From the NCBI GenBank assembly GCA_050084515.1, contig CM114275.1, positions 20,274,001 through 20,338,000 of the forward strand: a DNA stretch of 64,000 nucleotides. The letters run 5' to 3'. Shown here piece after piece: positions 1-12,300 of this stretch. This stretch comes from Blasia pusilla (lineage: Eukaryota; Marchantiophyta; Marchantiopsida; Blasiales). The translations under genes were made by a program, and so were the position numbers. The notes beneath the pieces are model-generated. The model was not told the origin of the DNA. It saw only the letters and a program-made list of their open reading frames with translations, and did no database searches. Within the stretch, counting starts at the first letter, position 1, and every line of letters begins with the position of its first letter.

Positions 1-514
1 AAGATTTTCTGCCACAGTATCGCTGTAAGCCAAGTAATATGGTCCACAGGATTCATCTGAGGGCCATTGGGTACTATCCCAAAGGGGATTCCATCTTTCG
101 GTACAATTTGAGGACCTTAGTGTTGCCCTTGGCTTGAACTAGAACCCTGAGGCTTTTGCTTCTTGATAACACCACTTATATCCTCTGCCTCATATAAGTT
201 CTTGAATCCCTCCATTTTGATGTTTGACATCTTTGTACAGTTTCCCTATGGTCACTTGGCTCTAAATGTTCATGTTTGGTATGAATTTTTGTGGAATTCA
301 TGTGAGTGTAGCTTGGTCTACCTTATTTTACAGTGTGTGTTCGCCTGGTGTGAGTGCTACATGACTTTATTGCAGACACATGTCTTAACTCCAATTAATC
401 CAATTGTTTTGATTTATGTATTTTGCTTGTGTCCATGTATCTGAGTCTTTGTCAGGCTTTGTTCCCTCATCTTGTTGTAGTCATGAGGCAGCTGATCTTT
501 TCTGTGCCATGCAG
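1..514. other. Upstream intron of the SMUBP2-like helicase gene
   Basis: No reading frame here matches the N-terminal part of plant SMUBP2-like helicases. The stretch ends in a good splice acceptor (TGCCATGCAG, ending at 514) directly before a conserved exon. It is therefore most simply intron, with the earlier exons lying left of the window. The small open frames visible here have no family resemblance. Confidence 0.6.
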
Positions 515-3500
515 ATGACTCCCCACGATGTTGTTATGGTGAAAATGAACAAAGCAGATTCGTCTAGTGCACCTCTTGGACAAGGAGTTGTCTATAGAGT
601 CAAGGTATTGCCATATGTTTTGGTTCATATCACAAAGCCTATGGTGGGTGATATGTACAGCTTGTCTAGGATCCTTTGGTAATCCGCTAATCTCTCTATG
701 ATGATCTCCCATAACACATGGATGATGATTGGTTGAAAGGACGACACAATAATAATTGCTGTGGAAGACGTGCCAGAAGATGGTCTCAATTCTCCTCTTC
801 GACTCGAGAAAGTTGCAAACGAGGTACCTGATATTACATGGTGAAAGAGAAACTTTGTTATCGCTGATTGATTCTTTGACTGACAATGACAGTATACATA
901 TTATGCCACTTTGGAAATTCAAGGCAAGGAGTGTTATATTTCAAATTTGCGAAGTGCATGGGTGATTTAATATCAAAGATGTCTGGGTCACATTTGGCAG
1001 GTGACGTACAAAAGGCTGAAAGATACACTCATAGAGCTGAGCAAAGGTGTACAAAAGGGTCCTGCTGCGGATCTTGTCCCTGTTTTATTTGGTGCAAAAC
1101 AACCTGGGTTTGATAAGAAACAACTGTCTTTCACACCAATTAACAGAGATCTTGATCACTCGCAGGTTGGTCTTTGTACTTGGTGTTCAAATTACCATTT
1201 CAAGTGTAGTTGAGTGCCAGATTGGTGTGGTTTTGCAAGTGCAGTCTGTCGCTTTCATGAAGGAGTACGGGTTTAGATTCTCCTACAATTGTTTGTGTTC
1301 TTCTCATGGACCTTTATCATATAGTCCAAACATCTTCAATGATTGGCCCAGTGGCTGTGTAATTAAATGAATAGCTTAACATTACGTGCTGCATTGTTCA
1401 CTTATCCAGTGGATGGTTTTTGATATCCTGTGTGTCCTCAGTTTCTGTCTGCTATGGTTTGAATAGTAAGCACTGATGAGTGAACAACCTGTCATAGTTT
1501 TAACTTGTTCTAGACAGGTTTATAGGTTTGGACGAGATGACCACTGCTCATTAGGTGCCAATTTGCTGCTTGTGTGTGTGTGTCAGCGCAGAGGGCGGCA
1601 ATTGCCAAGGCACTCATTTCAAGTGATGTGATGCTTTTGCATGGACCTCCTGGAACAGGGAAAACGACCACTATTATTGAGTTGATTCTGCAGGAGGTGA
1701 AACGGGGTAGCAAGATTCTTGCTTGTGCAGCCTCAAATATTGCTGTTGACAACATAGTTGAACGACTGGCTTGTCACAAGTAATTACCAGAACTCTAGGT
1801 CCAAATTCGAGTTTCCAAATGAGTTTGTTGTTCAGTCTCTGCTGATAAATATTTAATATTAAATTATTGTCTTTCTGGCAGGGTTCCAATAGTCCGGATG
1901 GGACATCCTGCTCGACTTCTACCCCAAGTGCTGGATAGCGCCTTAGATGCTCAGGTCTGCAAGGGGATGCACGTCCAATTGTGTATTACCTTATTAGGGG
2001 TTGCGAGGGTTGAGAAGTTGCAGACAGATGGGATCGTTCAGCTACACTAACATGCCTATTTTCCCGGTGAATGCAGGTCATGAAAGCAGATAACAGTGCA
2101 CTGGCGAATGATGTCAGGAAGGAAATGAAGGTTTGCACATGATTGAAAAGTTTTTGTTCTATATTCATTCTCACTGGGATGCCGTAGAATGATCATCATT
2201 ATGACGCACTGGGGTTATATGGATTTTTTTTTTTGTTTTAGACACTAGGGCCAGTTTTGAATTAGGTTCTTGGAAAAAATGTAGAACACTAAGGAGGTCA
2301 ATTGTAAGCTACCTGGCAGACCGTGAATGTGTAGCTTCCAGCTTTTGTGCAGAGCCTATTTTACGAAAGGGTTAGTTCGAATGGCTGTGGCTGCAGTCAG
2401 ATTTGAGCTGCTCCTTTCAACCTCTACAAAAAAACCTCCACTTGTCCTAGCATGCAGTGAAACTAAGACCAGACAGAACACTTAGATTTTGTGGACACTA
2501 GCCTCTTCTATAATTTACATTTTTATATATATTTATATATATATATATACACACATACACAAACATGTTTAACTACAAAAGAAGAGTCCCATATTGAATA
2601 ATCTTGCTTACTTCCTTTCCATCAGTTGCGTTGGGCTCAGTAAATCGTCTCAATTCAGAACTCCTGTTTTATTAGTCTTGTTATGTCTTTCTGAAAGCAT
2701 GGAAAGTCCACACAGCTACCAAACCAAATTAGTCTCTTACTTATGCCAAAGAAATCAATTTGAAATGTGCTAGACTTGGTGTTGTCTCAGGTTCTCAATG
2801 GTAAGCTTTTGAAGGTGAAGGATAGAAGAAGCAGGAGTGAATTACAGAGAGAACTCAGATCTCTTGCGAAAGAGGAACGCCAAAGACAGCAACAAGCCGT
2901 TTCAGATGTAATCAAAGACTCAGCTGTGATTTGTACCACTTTAACTGGAGCTCTTTCCCGGCAGCTAAATCAGACAACCTTTGATGTTGTTATCATCGAT
3001 GAGGCAGCTCAGGCACTTGAGGTGGCATGTTGGATAGCACTTTTGAAGGTAAATTCCCTGAAGTAACTTGTTCAGTGCGGATCTAGACACCATGATAACA
3101 GGAAAGAGCAGAGTGTGGGAAGATTTATGAAGTAGCTTTCACTTGTGAACAAGAATGTCTGAGCCACTCTTTTGTAACTTTCTGGGAAGCACATAAGTGG
3201 TGAAAGAGTGAGTGCCATTGGTCTTTGTCATAAATCTTTCATACCTGGGTGATGATCATAATTGTTCACAATTCCTACCTAGATTTACTCATTTCCGGTA
3301 TCTACCTGCTCGAGAAATGGTTCATCTGACATTGCTTTGTTCTTTCATTCAAAGGGGCGTCGTTGTATCCTAGCTGGAGACCATCTGCAGTTACCTCCTA
3401 CAGTTCAAAGTGTCGAAGCAGATAAGAAAGGACTTGGCATTACACTGTTTGGGCGCTTGGCTGCCATTTATGGTGATCAGATCACAGCAATGTTGACTGT

Positions 3501-5389
3501 ACAGTATCGGATGAATGAACTCATTATGGGCTGGTCATCAAAGGAGCTTTATAATAGCAAGGTACTGGACTTAGTTTTGTGATCACTGTTCGGGGAGAGT
3601 GAGTATGCGCTGATTTAGAACCTAGTTGCTGTTCCTTGAGTTATTTTCCCCTGTCAAGACTGCTTGACAAAATTTGTATCAACCATATGATGTGTCTCTC
3701 CCTTAGGACTGGATTTGTTTGCTTTTTGTCTTTCCAGAGTAGAGTGGAGACTCAATGGAGATGGGAGGGAGAGTTTTACCGCTTAGCATGCCAATCATCT
3801 ATATAATAATAGCAGGAGTTTCCAGATGTACATTCATTCAAGTCTGTCACTCCTCCAACATTGATTTTGAATGGAGAAGGCTAATGTGCTTGTATCACTC
3901 ATTGGTCTCAAAAACTGAAGGCATGATTTGATTGTTCCAGATCAAGGCCCATTCAAGCGTGAAAGATCATACCCTCAGTGACCTGGAGGGAGTAGTAAGC
4001 TCATCAGCAGTGATCCCGACCCTCATTCTTGTTGACATTGCTGGGTACATGGTAACCAGTTTTTTCCGTTTTGGTTTTGACATATTGTGACTGATTTTTA
4101 TGTGGTGCCTGTTCTGAACTTCTACTGCATGCTCAGGTGTGATATGGAAGAAGTCAAGGACGAGGCTGATAGTACCATGAATGAGGGTGAAGCAAAAGTA
4201 GCAATTGCACATGCTAAGAGGCTCCTTGAGAGTGGAATGAAGGCATCAGACATTGGGATCATCACTCCTTATAATGCACAGGTCCTCTAGTCCCTGACTT
4301 TCCTCCTTATTTTTTGTGACATTGTTTGATCAAGGAAGATACCAAATTCAGTAATTGTGATGATGTAACTCTGCAGGAGTCAGCATAGATAAATCACAGT
4401 CCAGTAGCAGTAGAGCTACCTAAATTTAGTGGACATTGAGATATCTGGGAAGTGGTGTACTTTCAATAGAAATGGTATTTTCCAGAGGACACCACAAGTG
4501 TGGAGATAAGCTTTGAATCCGGAAAGAAATGCAAGAGATTGTCACTTTTGCTGCTCGAATCGCTGCTGAAACCTTCAACCCTTTTTTAGTAAGACTTAGT
4601 AGACTAACGGTTGGGTGGACACTGAAGCCCTTAGTAATGAACTCGTGGACAGGTGGGTATCCTGAGATTGATGAGGAGTGAAGACAAGAAGCTAGCTGAG
4701 TTGGAGATCAGCAGTGTGGATGGATTTCAAGGACGTGAGAAAGAGGCCATTATTATTTCTATGGTTCGCTCAAATGAGAAGCATGAGGTAAAGTAGTGTC
4801 TGGATGCATAATAGGTTGCAAAGATCTGAGCTGAGGGTTCAACTGAGGATCTCTTGTGTTACCTTCTTATCCACTGCAAAATCCAGTCTTCTTGCTGTGT
4901 CTGTAAACAAAGAAATCGTGTGGTGAGCTTACGGAAAAACAGTTACTTATACAATCCTCACTTGGATGCTTCCTAAACCCTTAGGATCAATTCTCAACTG
5001 AGATTGTGATTCTGCTCCAATCCGCATTTCATTTTTTTGGATTTCTGCTGGAAATCTGATCCGAGTCTTGTCCTAACTGCCTCCTTACATCTATCCTCCT
5101 ACTCACCTGGCCACCTTTGCATGGTCACTTTTTCCAAAAGTCATATTCCTGTCCACATCCATTATGGGCACCACCAACATCGTCATATTTCTGACGTCAC
5201 ACCGATCTTTTGCAGGTTGGGTTCTTGAGTGATAACAGGCGAATGAATGTGGCAGTAACACGGGCGCGTAGGCAATGCTGTGTTGTGTGTGACACTGAGA
5301 CTGTTAGCAGCAATCCCTTCCTGAAGCGATTAGTAGCGTACTTTGAAGCAAAAGGAGAATACTTGAGTGCCATGGAGTATGTAAATTGA
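515..5389 (+). CDS. SMUBP2/IGHMBP2-like superfamily 1 helicase, 5'-partial, 12 exons
   Basis: Upf1-like SF1B ATP-dependent 5'-3' DNA/RNA helicase, the plant homologue of DNA-binding protein SMUBP-2. Exons read from GT-AG junctions, frame kept throughout: 515-604, 740-823, 1001-1165, 1592-1779, 1882-1954, 2077-2130, 2791-3048, 3355-3561, 3941-4044, 4137-4281, 4653-4787 and 5216-5389 (TGA). They encode 558 residues. Seen in the sequence: beta-barrel part with [12 protein letters not shown] and [16 protein letters not shown]; Walker [11 protein letters not shown] (about 1643-1672); Walker [12 protein letters not shown] (about 2989-3021); [52 protein letters not shown]. All helicase motifs are intact. 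The protein stops just after the helicase core (LSAMEYVN), as plant members do, without the R3H and AN1 domains of the human protein. About 80 or more N-terminal residues lie upstream of the window. The family is known; the cellular role in plants is little defined. Confidence 0.93.
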
Positions 5390-6135
5390 CAGCAGCTTCC
5401 CATCAAAGATATAGACTTTATGATTATGTAAAGTTGTTTCAAACGATCGAATTATTATTCATATATGTTAAGAGAAACCTCATGCCATCAATGAGAGATG
5501 CCTTGTGAAGCAGTGAGCAATGGTGAGTTGATCAATTATCTCTTCAACCGTTTTTGTCAGATCCAATAGTTTGAAAGAATGCAGTGGAAGGATCTCAAGT
5601 GCTACCACGTACAGCATCGTGTAATGCTAAAATTGAGGCAGTAAAGAATATTAATCATGTTTGCGAGCTTGGATCAATCGTTTTGTTGGGATCTGAAACT
5701 ATATCTTTGTGATGATGTCATGCAAGCAGCCCCACAGATTAGGAACATCAGATTTTGTCAAGTAATCCTCCTCAACATCTTTGTTGTTGTCGATAGGGTA
5801 ATCAGATTTGGTCTAGTACCTTGAGAACATCCACGTCTTGCCTTAGGGCACACATTAATATATCAAAGCACTTGGAGTTCAGTGCCAAATTGTCCTAGCA
5901 CTTCATAGTTGTTTTTATCCCACACTTTGGCCTGGCAGATTAGTTTGGGAGTGACAATGTGGTTCTTGATCACTGTAGCACCTTTTGTGGATCTACCTCG
6001 AGGGGGTGTGGAGATGTTTCAAGCCTGTCTTGATCTTGACCACATTTTGCATTATGGACTTCCCTTCAAATTGTCTTATTGGTTAGACTTGGAACCAGAT
6101 GGACAGCACTCCTTGCATTTTACCCCCACACATTT
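5390..6135. other. 3' flank of helicase gene, no gene seen
   Basis: AT-rich sequence directly after the helicase stop codon; the first few hundred bases are probably the 3' untranslated region. One open frame of 111 codons (5909-6244, +) overlaps the nad9 fragment on the other strand and shows no family resemblance. Confidence 0.5.
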
Positions 6136-6177
6136 CTACAGAAAGCCCCTAACAAGAATCCCATCATCTGCCATCAT

Positions 6178-6324
6178 ACTGACTACCGAACAAATTGGAG
6201 TGATTTCATCTACACTTGTAAATTTATGTATGCGTGTATTATAGTCAATACTAAGTAAATTATAAACTACTTCGAATCCTTGTTTTCGAGAAGGATAATC
6301 AACTCCACAAATATCAATCAAAAC
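6178..6324 (-). pseudogene. nad9: Nuclear copy of a mitochondrial nad9 fragment (NUMT)
   Basis: The minus strand encodes about 49 residues that I recognise as the middle of plant mitochondrial NADH dehydrogenase subunit 9 (complex I): it begins VLIDICGVDYPSRKQ, continues FEVVYNLLS, and ends VDEITPICSVVS. The similarity stops after SVVS; the following conserved nad9 segment (SAGWWEREVWDMFG in the family) is replaced by unrelated residues, and the N-terminal part is also absent. The fragment sits 0.8 kb past a nuclear gene, so it is a nuclear insertion of organelle DNA, not a working gene. The open frame itself runs 6357-6136. Flanking sequence to about 6960 may be mitochondrial as well, but I cannot show it. 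Confidence 0.75.
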
Positions 6325-6357
6325 AGCAGCCCGGAGCTTTATTAGCTCTATTAGCAT

Positions 6358-8516
6358 AGGGTCTACTATTCAGGATAACCTTAACTCGAGCGTAAATTCT
6401 AGCCTAAAGCCACCCTCCCCCGAAAAAAAGGGCCGGCCAAAGAGATATTCCTATCTCTTCAGCCTCACTAGACATCATCTTTAGGTTCCTCGTTAGCCAT
6501 ATTAGAACTGGTGCTTGCCTCGTTTTTTTACCGAATATTCTCTAGATGGGACGTCATTTATTATTGTGATTTGGAAGAAAAAGCCAAAGAGTTGACCGAC
6601 GGCGAGGTTGTATTTCTAGCTCTTGAATGGATTAGGTCTCCAGTCACCGCATGTCTTTTCAAATTAAAAAAGCATGCGGGCACTCTGGGCCTTTAGGTCT
6701 AGAGAAAAAAGTTTCATTTTACTTTGCTTTGGGAGCTTAGGAATTTTTTAGAAAGTCCATATGACAACGGAGTGGTACGTAGAAAACGTGCCTTAATCTT
6801 AATATGCCTGGATCCGAAGGGCCCCCCAGAAGACCCAAAGGGGTGCTGTCCGACAGGGGACTTGGTTTTGTCCGACAAAACAAAGGGCACTTACGACCAA
6901 CTTGTGGGAGCTATCACCCTCCCATCTTTGGAGGCTTGTTGAGATCTTTATTTTGGTCTTACACTAATTGCCATAAGGGGGCACTAACATGTAACTCACT
7001 TTCATCATTTCCTATTACAAACCTAATTTTCATTAGAATTCATCATGTCATTTAATAAATCCTCTTGCCCAAAAAAAATTTTGCTACCTACATGACATTG
7101 GAGGTGTGTGAGGAATGGATATTTGGATCTAATTTACAATCAACCTTGGAAAAATCTCTCATGCTAATATCAGATATGGCTTTCTGAAAATGTCCACGTA
7201 AATAAAGTCAATGATCATAATTTATTCTAAATTCCGAGTTATGTTATGATGGAGATAGACAATAGTGGGGGAGAGGAAGGGATATTTGAAGATGAGGGAG
7301 AGAAAGAGGAAATAGGGTTGGAGGGGATGCCTTCCCTCTCTCTTTGAGGGACAAATACAGATGGATAAAAGAGAATCCCTTTGACCCAATGCATCACGTG
7401 GGCATTAAAAAACTAGTTGGCATAAATATTGATTATTTGAGTGAGGAAAGAATGAATATCAGAATTAAAGTCGGAAAGAAGAGTGCATTGGTTTAGTTTG
7501 AGAGAACCATGAGGTTAAGTAGATTTCTTGAGGTCAAATAGAAACAACTTAAGCATAGGCAAGAATTTAGACCCAACCATCTTCCATGCATTTGGTGATC
7601 TCAAGTGTACGTCGATTATTGTGAAAGAAGTCCCAAAAAATTTAGGAAATGTAACCATCATTCTATTGGTACGCAAAGTTATGAAGTATTTCATAATTTC
7701 CTTATTTTACAACTCGAGTAGTAAAATCGTGTAGATCCATATTTAAATACATGTTCAATTTCATCCAACAACAAACAATTATAGCCATATGAGGAAGAAA
7801 AAATGGAGCAATGCCGAGAGATTTTTGTATACACCATAAAGGCGTATGGAGCACATTCAAGTGAAATCGCATGAAGAGATGGAACATAATTATATCATCA
7901 AACCATAAACTCAAATTCTTGGATAGCTACTTCAAAAGAATTCAATCTAATGAGGCTTCACTATGTGTTGTAGCTTCTCTATAATTGATCCATACTTCCA
8001 TCTATGGGGTTGCACACACCTTCTTAGTTCACAAGAAAGTTTAGTTTATGGATTGATTTTCTTTAAAGTTATTGTCACATCTTAGTTAGCTTATAACTAG
8101 AGTTCTACCGTGTTGATGACATAGAGTGTAAACGGGTTGTTTAAGCGCAACTTTGTCTTGAGGTGTTGGATGTAGTTAGCGATAGGTTCCTTATGTTGGG
8201 ATTTTCTATTCTCGTAAGCTTCTCTTTTGCTATCTTTGGCCAAGTGATCTATTGACCGAGTCAACGATCAACCAATAACCTGTGCACGCATGTTATCATT
8301 TGAAGGCCTATTTTTTGGGGAAGAGCTTTTGCCTCTTTCCAAGGGTATTAGAGAGGTAGAGAGGGCTTTCACAAGCCATCTTGCTCATACTACCCTTTGG
8401 AGCACATCTATTGTTTGGATACGGTAGGAGCTATGGTGTTAGAGTTCTAATTCCTTCATGACAAGGAGAGAATATGGCTTGATATTACAGTGTAGATTCA
8501 AGAGTGGGATTGGCTA
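6358..8516. other. Intergenic; possible organelle-derived part, otherwise nothing recognised
   Basis: From 6358 to about 6960 the composition is less AT-rich and contains a GGCCGGCC site and a 61-codon open frame (6511-6696) with no known relatives; it may belong to the same insertion as the nad9 fragment. From 6960 to 8516 the DNA is AT-rich, with only short frames interrupted by stops. No terminal repeats or conserved domains were recognised. Confidence 0.4.
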
Positions 8517-8521
8517 TGTGA

Positions 8522-8833
8522 TATTGAAGATTGAGTTACAGTCAAGCTCATGAGACATCTGAACTGCTACATTTGATACTCACATGAAGTAGGGAAGCTT
8601 AATCTTGGTTAGTCAGTTAAGCGTGATTATCTTAACTAGGGTTAGTTAATCACAATTAGTCTAACTCGAGATTATGGTTAAGATTAGGGTTAGGCTTGCT
8701 TGTACATAACCTATAAAATTGAGAAGGGGACCAGCCTCCACTCATTCTCTCATTGCAAATTTCGTTCTCCATGGTGGTGTGTGAGTGTGAGAGTCGTTTC
8801 CCATTAGTTATGCTTCTTTAGCAGTTTTCCACA
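8522..8833 (+). repeat. 5' LTR of the copia element
   Basis: Direct repeat of 13519-13836. It has a TATA-like CCTATAAAAT (about 8710-8719) followed by the conserved CCTCCACTCATTCTCTCATT stretch, the likely start of the R region. It ends TTTTCCACA immediately before the primer-binding site. Confidence 0.92.
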
Positions 8834-8845
8834 TGGTATCAGAGC
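8834..8845 (+). other. Primer-binding site (tRNA-iMet)
   Basis: TGGTATCAGAGC directly follows the 5' LTR. This is the standard plant copia priming site, complementary to the 3' end of initiator methionine tRNA. Confidence 0.92.
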
Positions 8846-8943
8846 GATAGGAGAAAATCACTTGAAATTCTTGGTGTTTGAGGAGAGAAGAGAGGCAAGA
8901 GAAGGCACAATTTTAGTGTAGGAGAAGGAAATTTATTCACAAC

Positions 8944-9264
8944 TTAGTGGGTGAAAATTTCATGTGGAGCTTTGACGGTGATAAAACTTTGGAGGCATTT
9001 TTGAAGGCTTTCCTGGTCGATTAAGCCATTTGGGTCCGCAGCGGCTAGAACAATGCCCAAGGCTTGTTCTATTTGGGTCTTGTAGTGCTCAGCAAGAGCT
9101 CTCCAACCCATCCAAAATCGCTTGATTTTGACATTCTGAGCTCTTGCAGTAGCAATTTCTCTGTAGGAAAGTGCAATTAGTGAAGAAAAGTTATGCAGTT
9201 TGCTCTCTACATGCCAATTTCGACTAGTTCTTTCATACATTTGATCAATTTTGGCAAATTTCAT
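8944..9264 (-). other. Antisense open reading frame inside the copia leader, unidentified
   Basis: A 106-codon frame opposite in direction to gag-pol, lying between the primer-binding site and the gag start; without its ATG it opens 10 codons further upstream. The product is protein-like in composition (for example RFWMGWRALAEHYKTQIEQA, then a segment rich in Ala, Asp and Gln) but I do not recognise it. It is uninterrupted while every sense frame of the element is broken. It makes the leader unusually long (about 518 bases). Alternatives: a captured host exon, an antisense accessory ORF as reported for some plant LTR elements, or chance. Confidence 0.4.
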
Positions 9265-9351
9265 GTCAATTTCTGTGTAGGAGTGGTCTATGCTTCAATT
9301 GGAGCAATAGAGAGCCTGAAATTACGTTTTTTGTGAGTGAAATCGTTCGTC

Positions 9352-12300
9352 ATGGAGTATTCCTCAGCATCAATCACAGGCAAAAAGCTAGATAAGCACA
9401 ATTACAATGTCTGGAAGTTTCGAATGAAAAATTTCTCATGGGTCAAGAACTATAGGAGTTTGTCACAGGTGATGAGGCCAAGCCAAAAGGTGCCTCCACA
9501 CACTTGAATTTTCGCGCCTGGAACAAACACGCAAAGCAAGTAATCCACTTCATTTTCAATAATGATCAATTCGCCAATGATAGGTCACATTCAAGTTTTC
9601 GATATTGCGAAGGAGGCCTGGGATGCATTGGAAAAGTTGTTCCAGACATCTACAAAGGCCTGAAAGCTTCAATTGAAACAACAATTGAACGAAGTGAGGA
9701 AAGGATCGCAGAGCATCAATGATTATATTTTGAATATCAGACATATTGTTGATCAGTTTAATAGCATTGGAGTGACAGTAGAAGATGATGATCTGATTTT
9801 GTTCATTCTTCAAGGCCTTCCAAATGATTAGAAGTCCTTTGATACCTCTATCTCTGTGAGAGAGAAGTATCCAACCTTTCAAGAATTAGTCCCACTGTTA
9901 ATCAGTGAAGAGATGCGTCCAATAGGTAGTGGTAGCTCGTCTAGTTTGCAAGAGAGTGCGCTATTTGCATGTTATGGATCAAATAGAGGAAGGGTTTGTG
10001 GCAAAAACTTTCGTCGTCGTGGTGGATATCAAGCATATGGAGGAAGAGGCGCTCAATATAATCTCACTCAATCAACTACGAACCAGTACTAGACACAATC
10101 ACAAGGTGGTGATGGTGGAAACCGTTAGGGTCGAGGTCAGCAGCAAGGGGTCCTTGGATCTTACAAATACTATGGGATAAAGGGTCACTATGCAAAGTTT
10201 TGCTTCAAGAAGAAGGCAGGTATAAAAACATGAGTCTTACAGTAACAAAACTATGTGGACCAACAATACTAAGAGCAGTACCAAGAACAACAACATTCAC
10301 AAACAGAGCATCTCTAGGTCATGACTCATCATATGGGAGCAATGGTCAAGAAAGACTCGATAACAGATTGGTACATTGACTTTGGTGCATCAAGTCATAT
10401 GACCTCACAAGCTAAATAGTTCAGTAGTTTGGAGCCGGTGAAAGATCTTGCAATTGTGCTCATAGAAGATGACACTCAACATCATATCACGCATACCGAT
10501 AAAGTTCCAATAGCATCATATGATCTTTGTGCTCTTGGAAATGTTCTCTATGTTCCTACCATTGCAAGAAAATTGATCTCTGTATGACAGATAGTAAAAC
10601 ACGGTTATCAAGTGAAATTTAACGTAGATGGTTGTTTCATTGAAATAATAGATGACCAGACTAAGATAGCCCGAGAAACTAGATCTTGCAGAATATTCAA
10701 ATTAGATATTTCTATGCCAAAGATTCAAACAACAATGTATGGTCAAACCGGCCAACAAGTCACAGATCTAAATGTGTGGCATAAAAGAATTGGACATATC
10801 AATCTTCAAAGATTACAGAGTCTTTCATCATCTAATATAGTTATAGGACTCCCTAAATTAGCGAGTCTTGCTACATTAGAGGTATGTCCTACTTGCCAAT
10901 TTGGAAAATAAGCTAGATTTCCTTTTCCAAATCTAGCTAGAAGAGCATCCAGGATATTGGAGTTGATCCTCATTGATGTGTGGACAGCATCAGAACATAG
11001 CCTTAGTGGTTTCTAGTACTTTGTTTCATGTATTGATGACTTCTCTAGATATATATGGGTATACTTTCTGAAAGCCAAGTTAGAGATATTCTCAATATTC
11101 CAAACATTCAGAGTCCTAGTAGAGAAGCAGATTGGAGAACACATTTTGAAATTGCGTTGTGATGGAGGAGAGTATCTTTCAACAGAGTTTGATGACTATT
11201 TACGTCAGAATGGCATCCAACGTCAAGTGACTTATCGTTATACTCCACACCAAAATGGAATGGCTGAGAGGAAGAATCGATATATTGCTAAAGCGGCACG
11301 AGCTATGCTGAATGAGAAGAACATGCCTAAGGTATATTGGGTAGAGGCTGTAGCATGTGCAGTCTTCTTAATCAACCGAACTCTAACAGCAAGAGTCCAT
11401 GATAAAATTCCATTCAAAGTCTTCATAGGAAGTAAATCTGATTTTTCCTTCTTGAAAGTATTTGGTTGTATTTGTTATGCTCATATTCCTTTTGAGAGAC
11501 GTCAAAAATTAGACCCCAAGTCTGAAAGATGTATCTTCATTGGCTATGCAAATGGAACTAAGGGGTATTAGTGCTACATTCCATCCTTTAGGCAGCTTAT
11601 TATTAGTCGCAATGTTATCTTTGATGAGCTAAAGTCATGGTATGATCCATCTGAGCCTATTCCACCTCTAAACTCGTTTGTTGAGGGGGAGAATATGACT
11701 GTAAACCAACAGACATTGTCTTCAACTTCCCCAAGTACTAGTGCAGGATTAGGAGAGGTCCTAGATTCATCAATTAAATGTGTGAGTCCATGGACGGGAA
11801 GAGTACGTATTCAATCTGTTGACACTAGTCGTAGCTTGAGTCAGATGTCAGAGGCATCTACCTCTGAACAAAAACTTCGTAGATCAAGTAGAGTTAGACA
11901 TCCAGTTCATAAATTCATAAAGGAAGGTTTTCTTGCAACACATCATGCATATATGATGACTACCCTTCAAGAACAAGAGCCGAGTTGTATTGAAGAAGCT
12001 GCAAGTAAAATCGAATGGATTGAAGCTATGGAGGAAGAGCTTGCTGCATTAAGACATCAACATACATGGGAGCTGGTTGATATATCTTCCGGTAAGGAAG
12101 CTCTTGGTTGCAAATGGGTTTACAAAATCAAACACAATCAAAATGGTACAATTAATAGATACAAAGCGAGATTGGTGGCTAAGGGTTATGCACAACAATA
12201 TGGCATCGATTATGAGGAAACATTTAGCCCTGATGCAAAGATGGCGACTACGAGAACAGTGGTTGCAGTTACGATAAGTAAAAGTGGAGATTACATCACA

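Noticed and set aside
8690-8705. Telomere-like GGTTAGGGTTAGG-type motif
   Set aside because: It lies within the copia LTR and is present, altered, in the other LTR; too short for an interstitial telomere.
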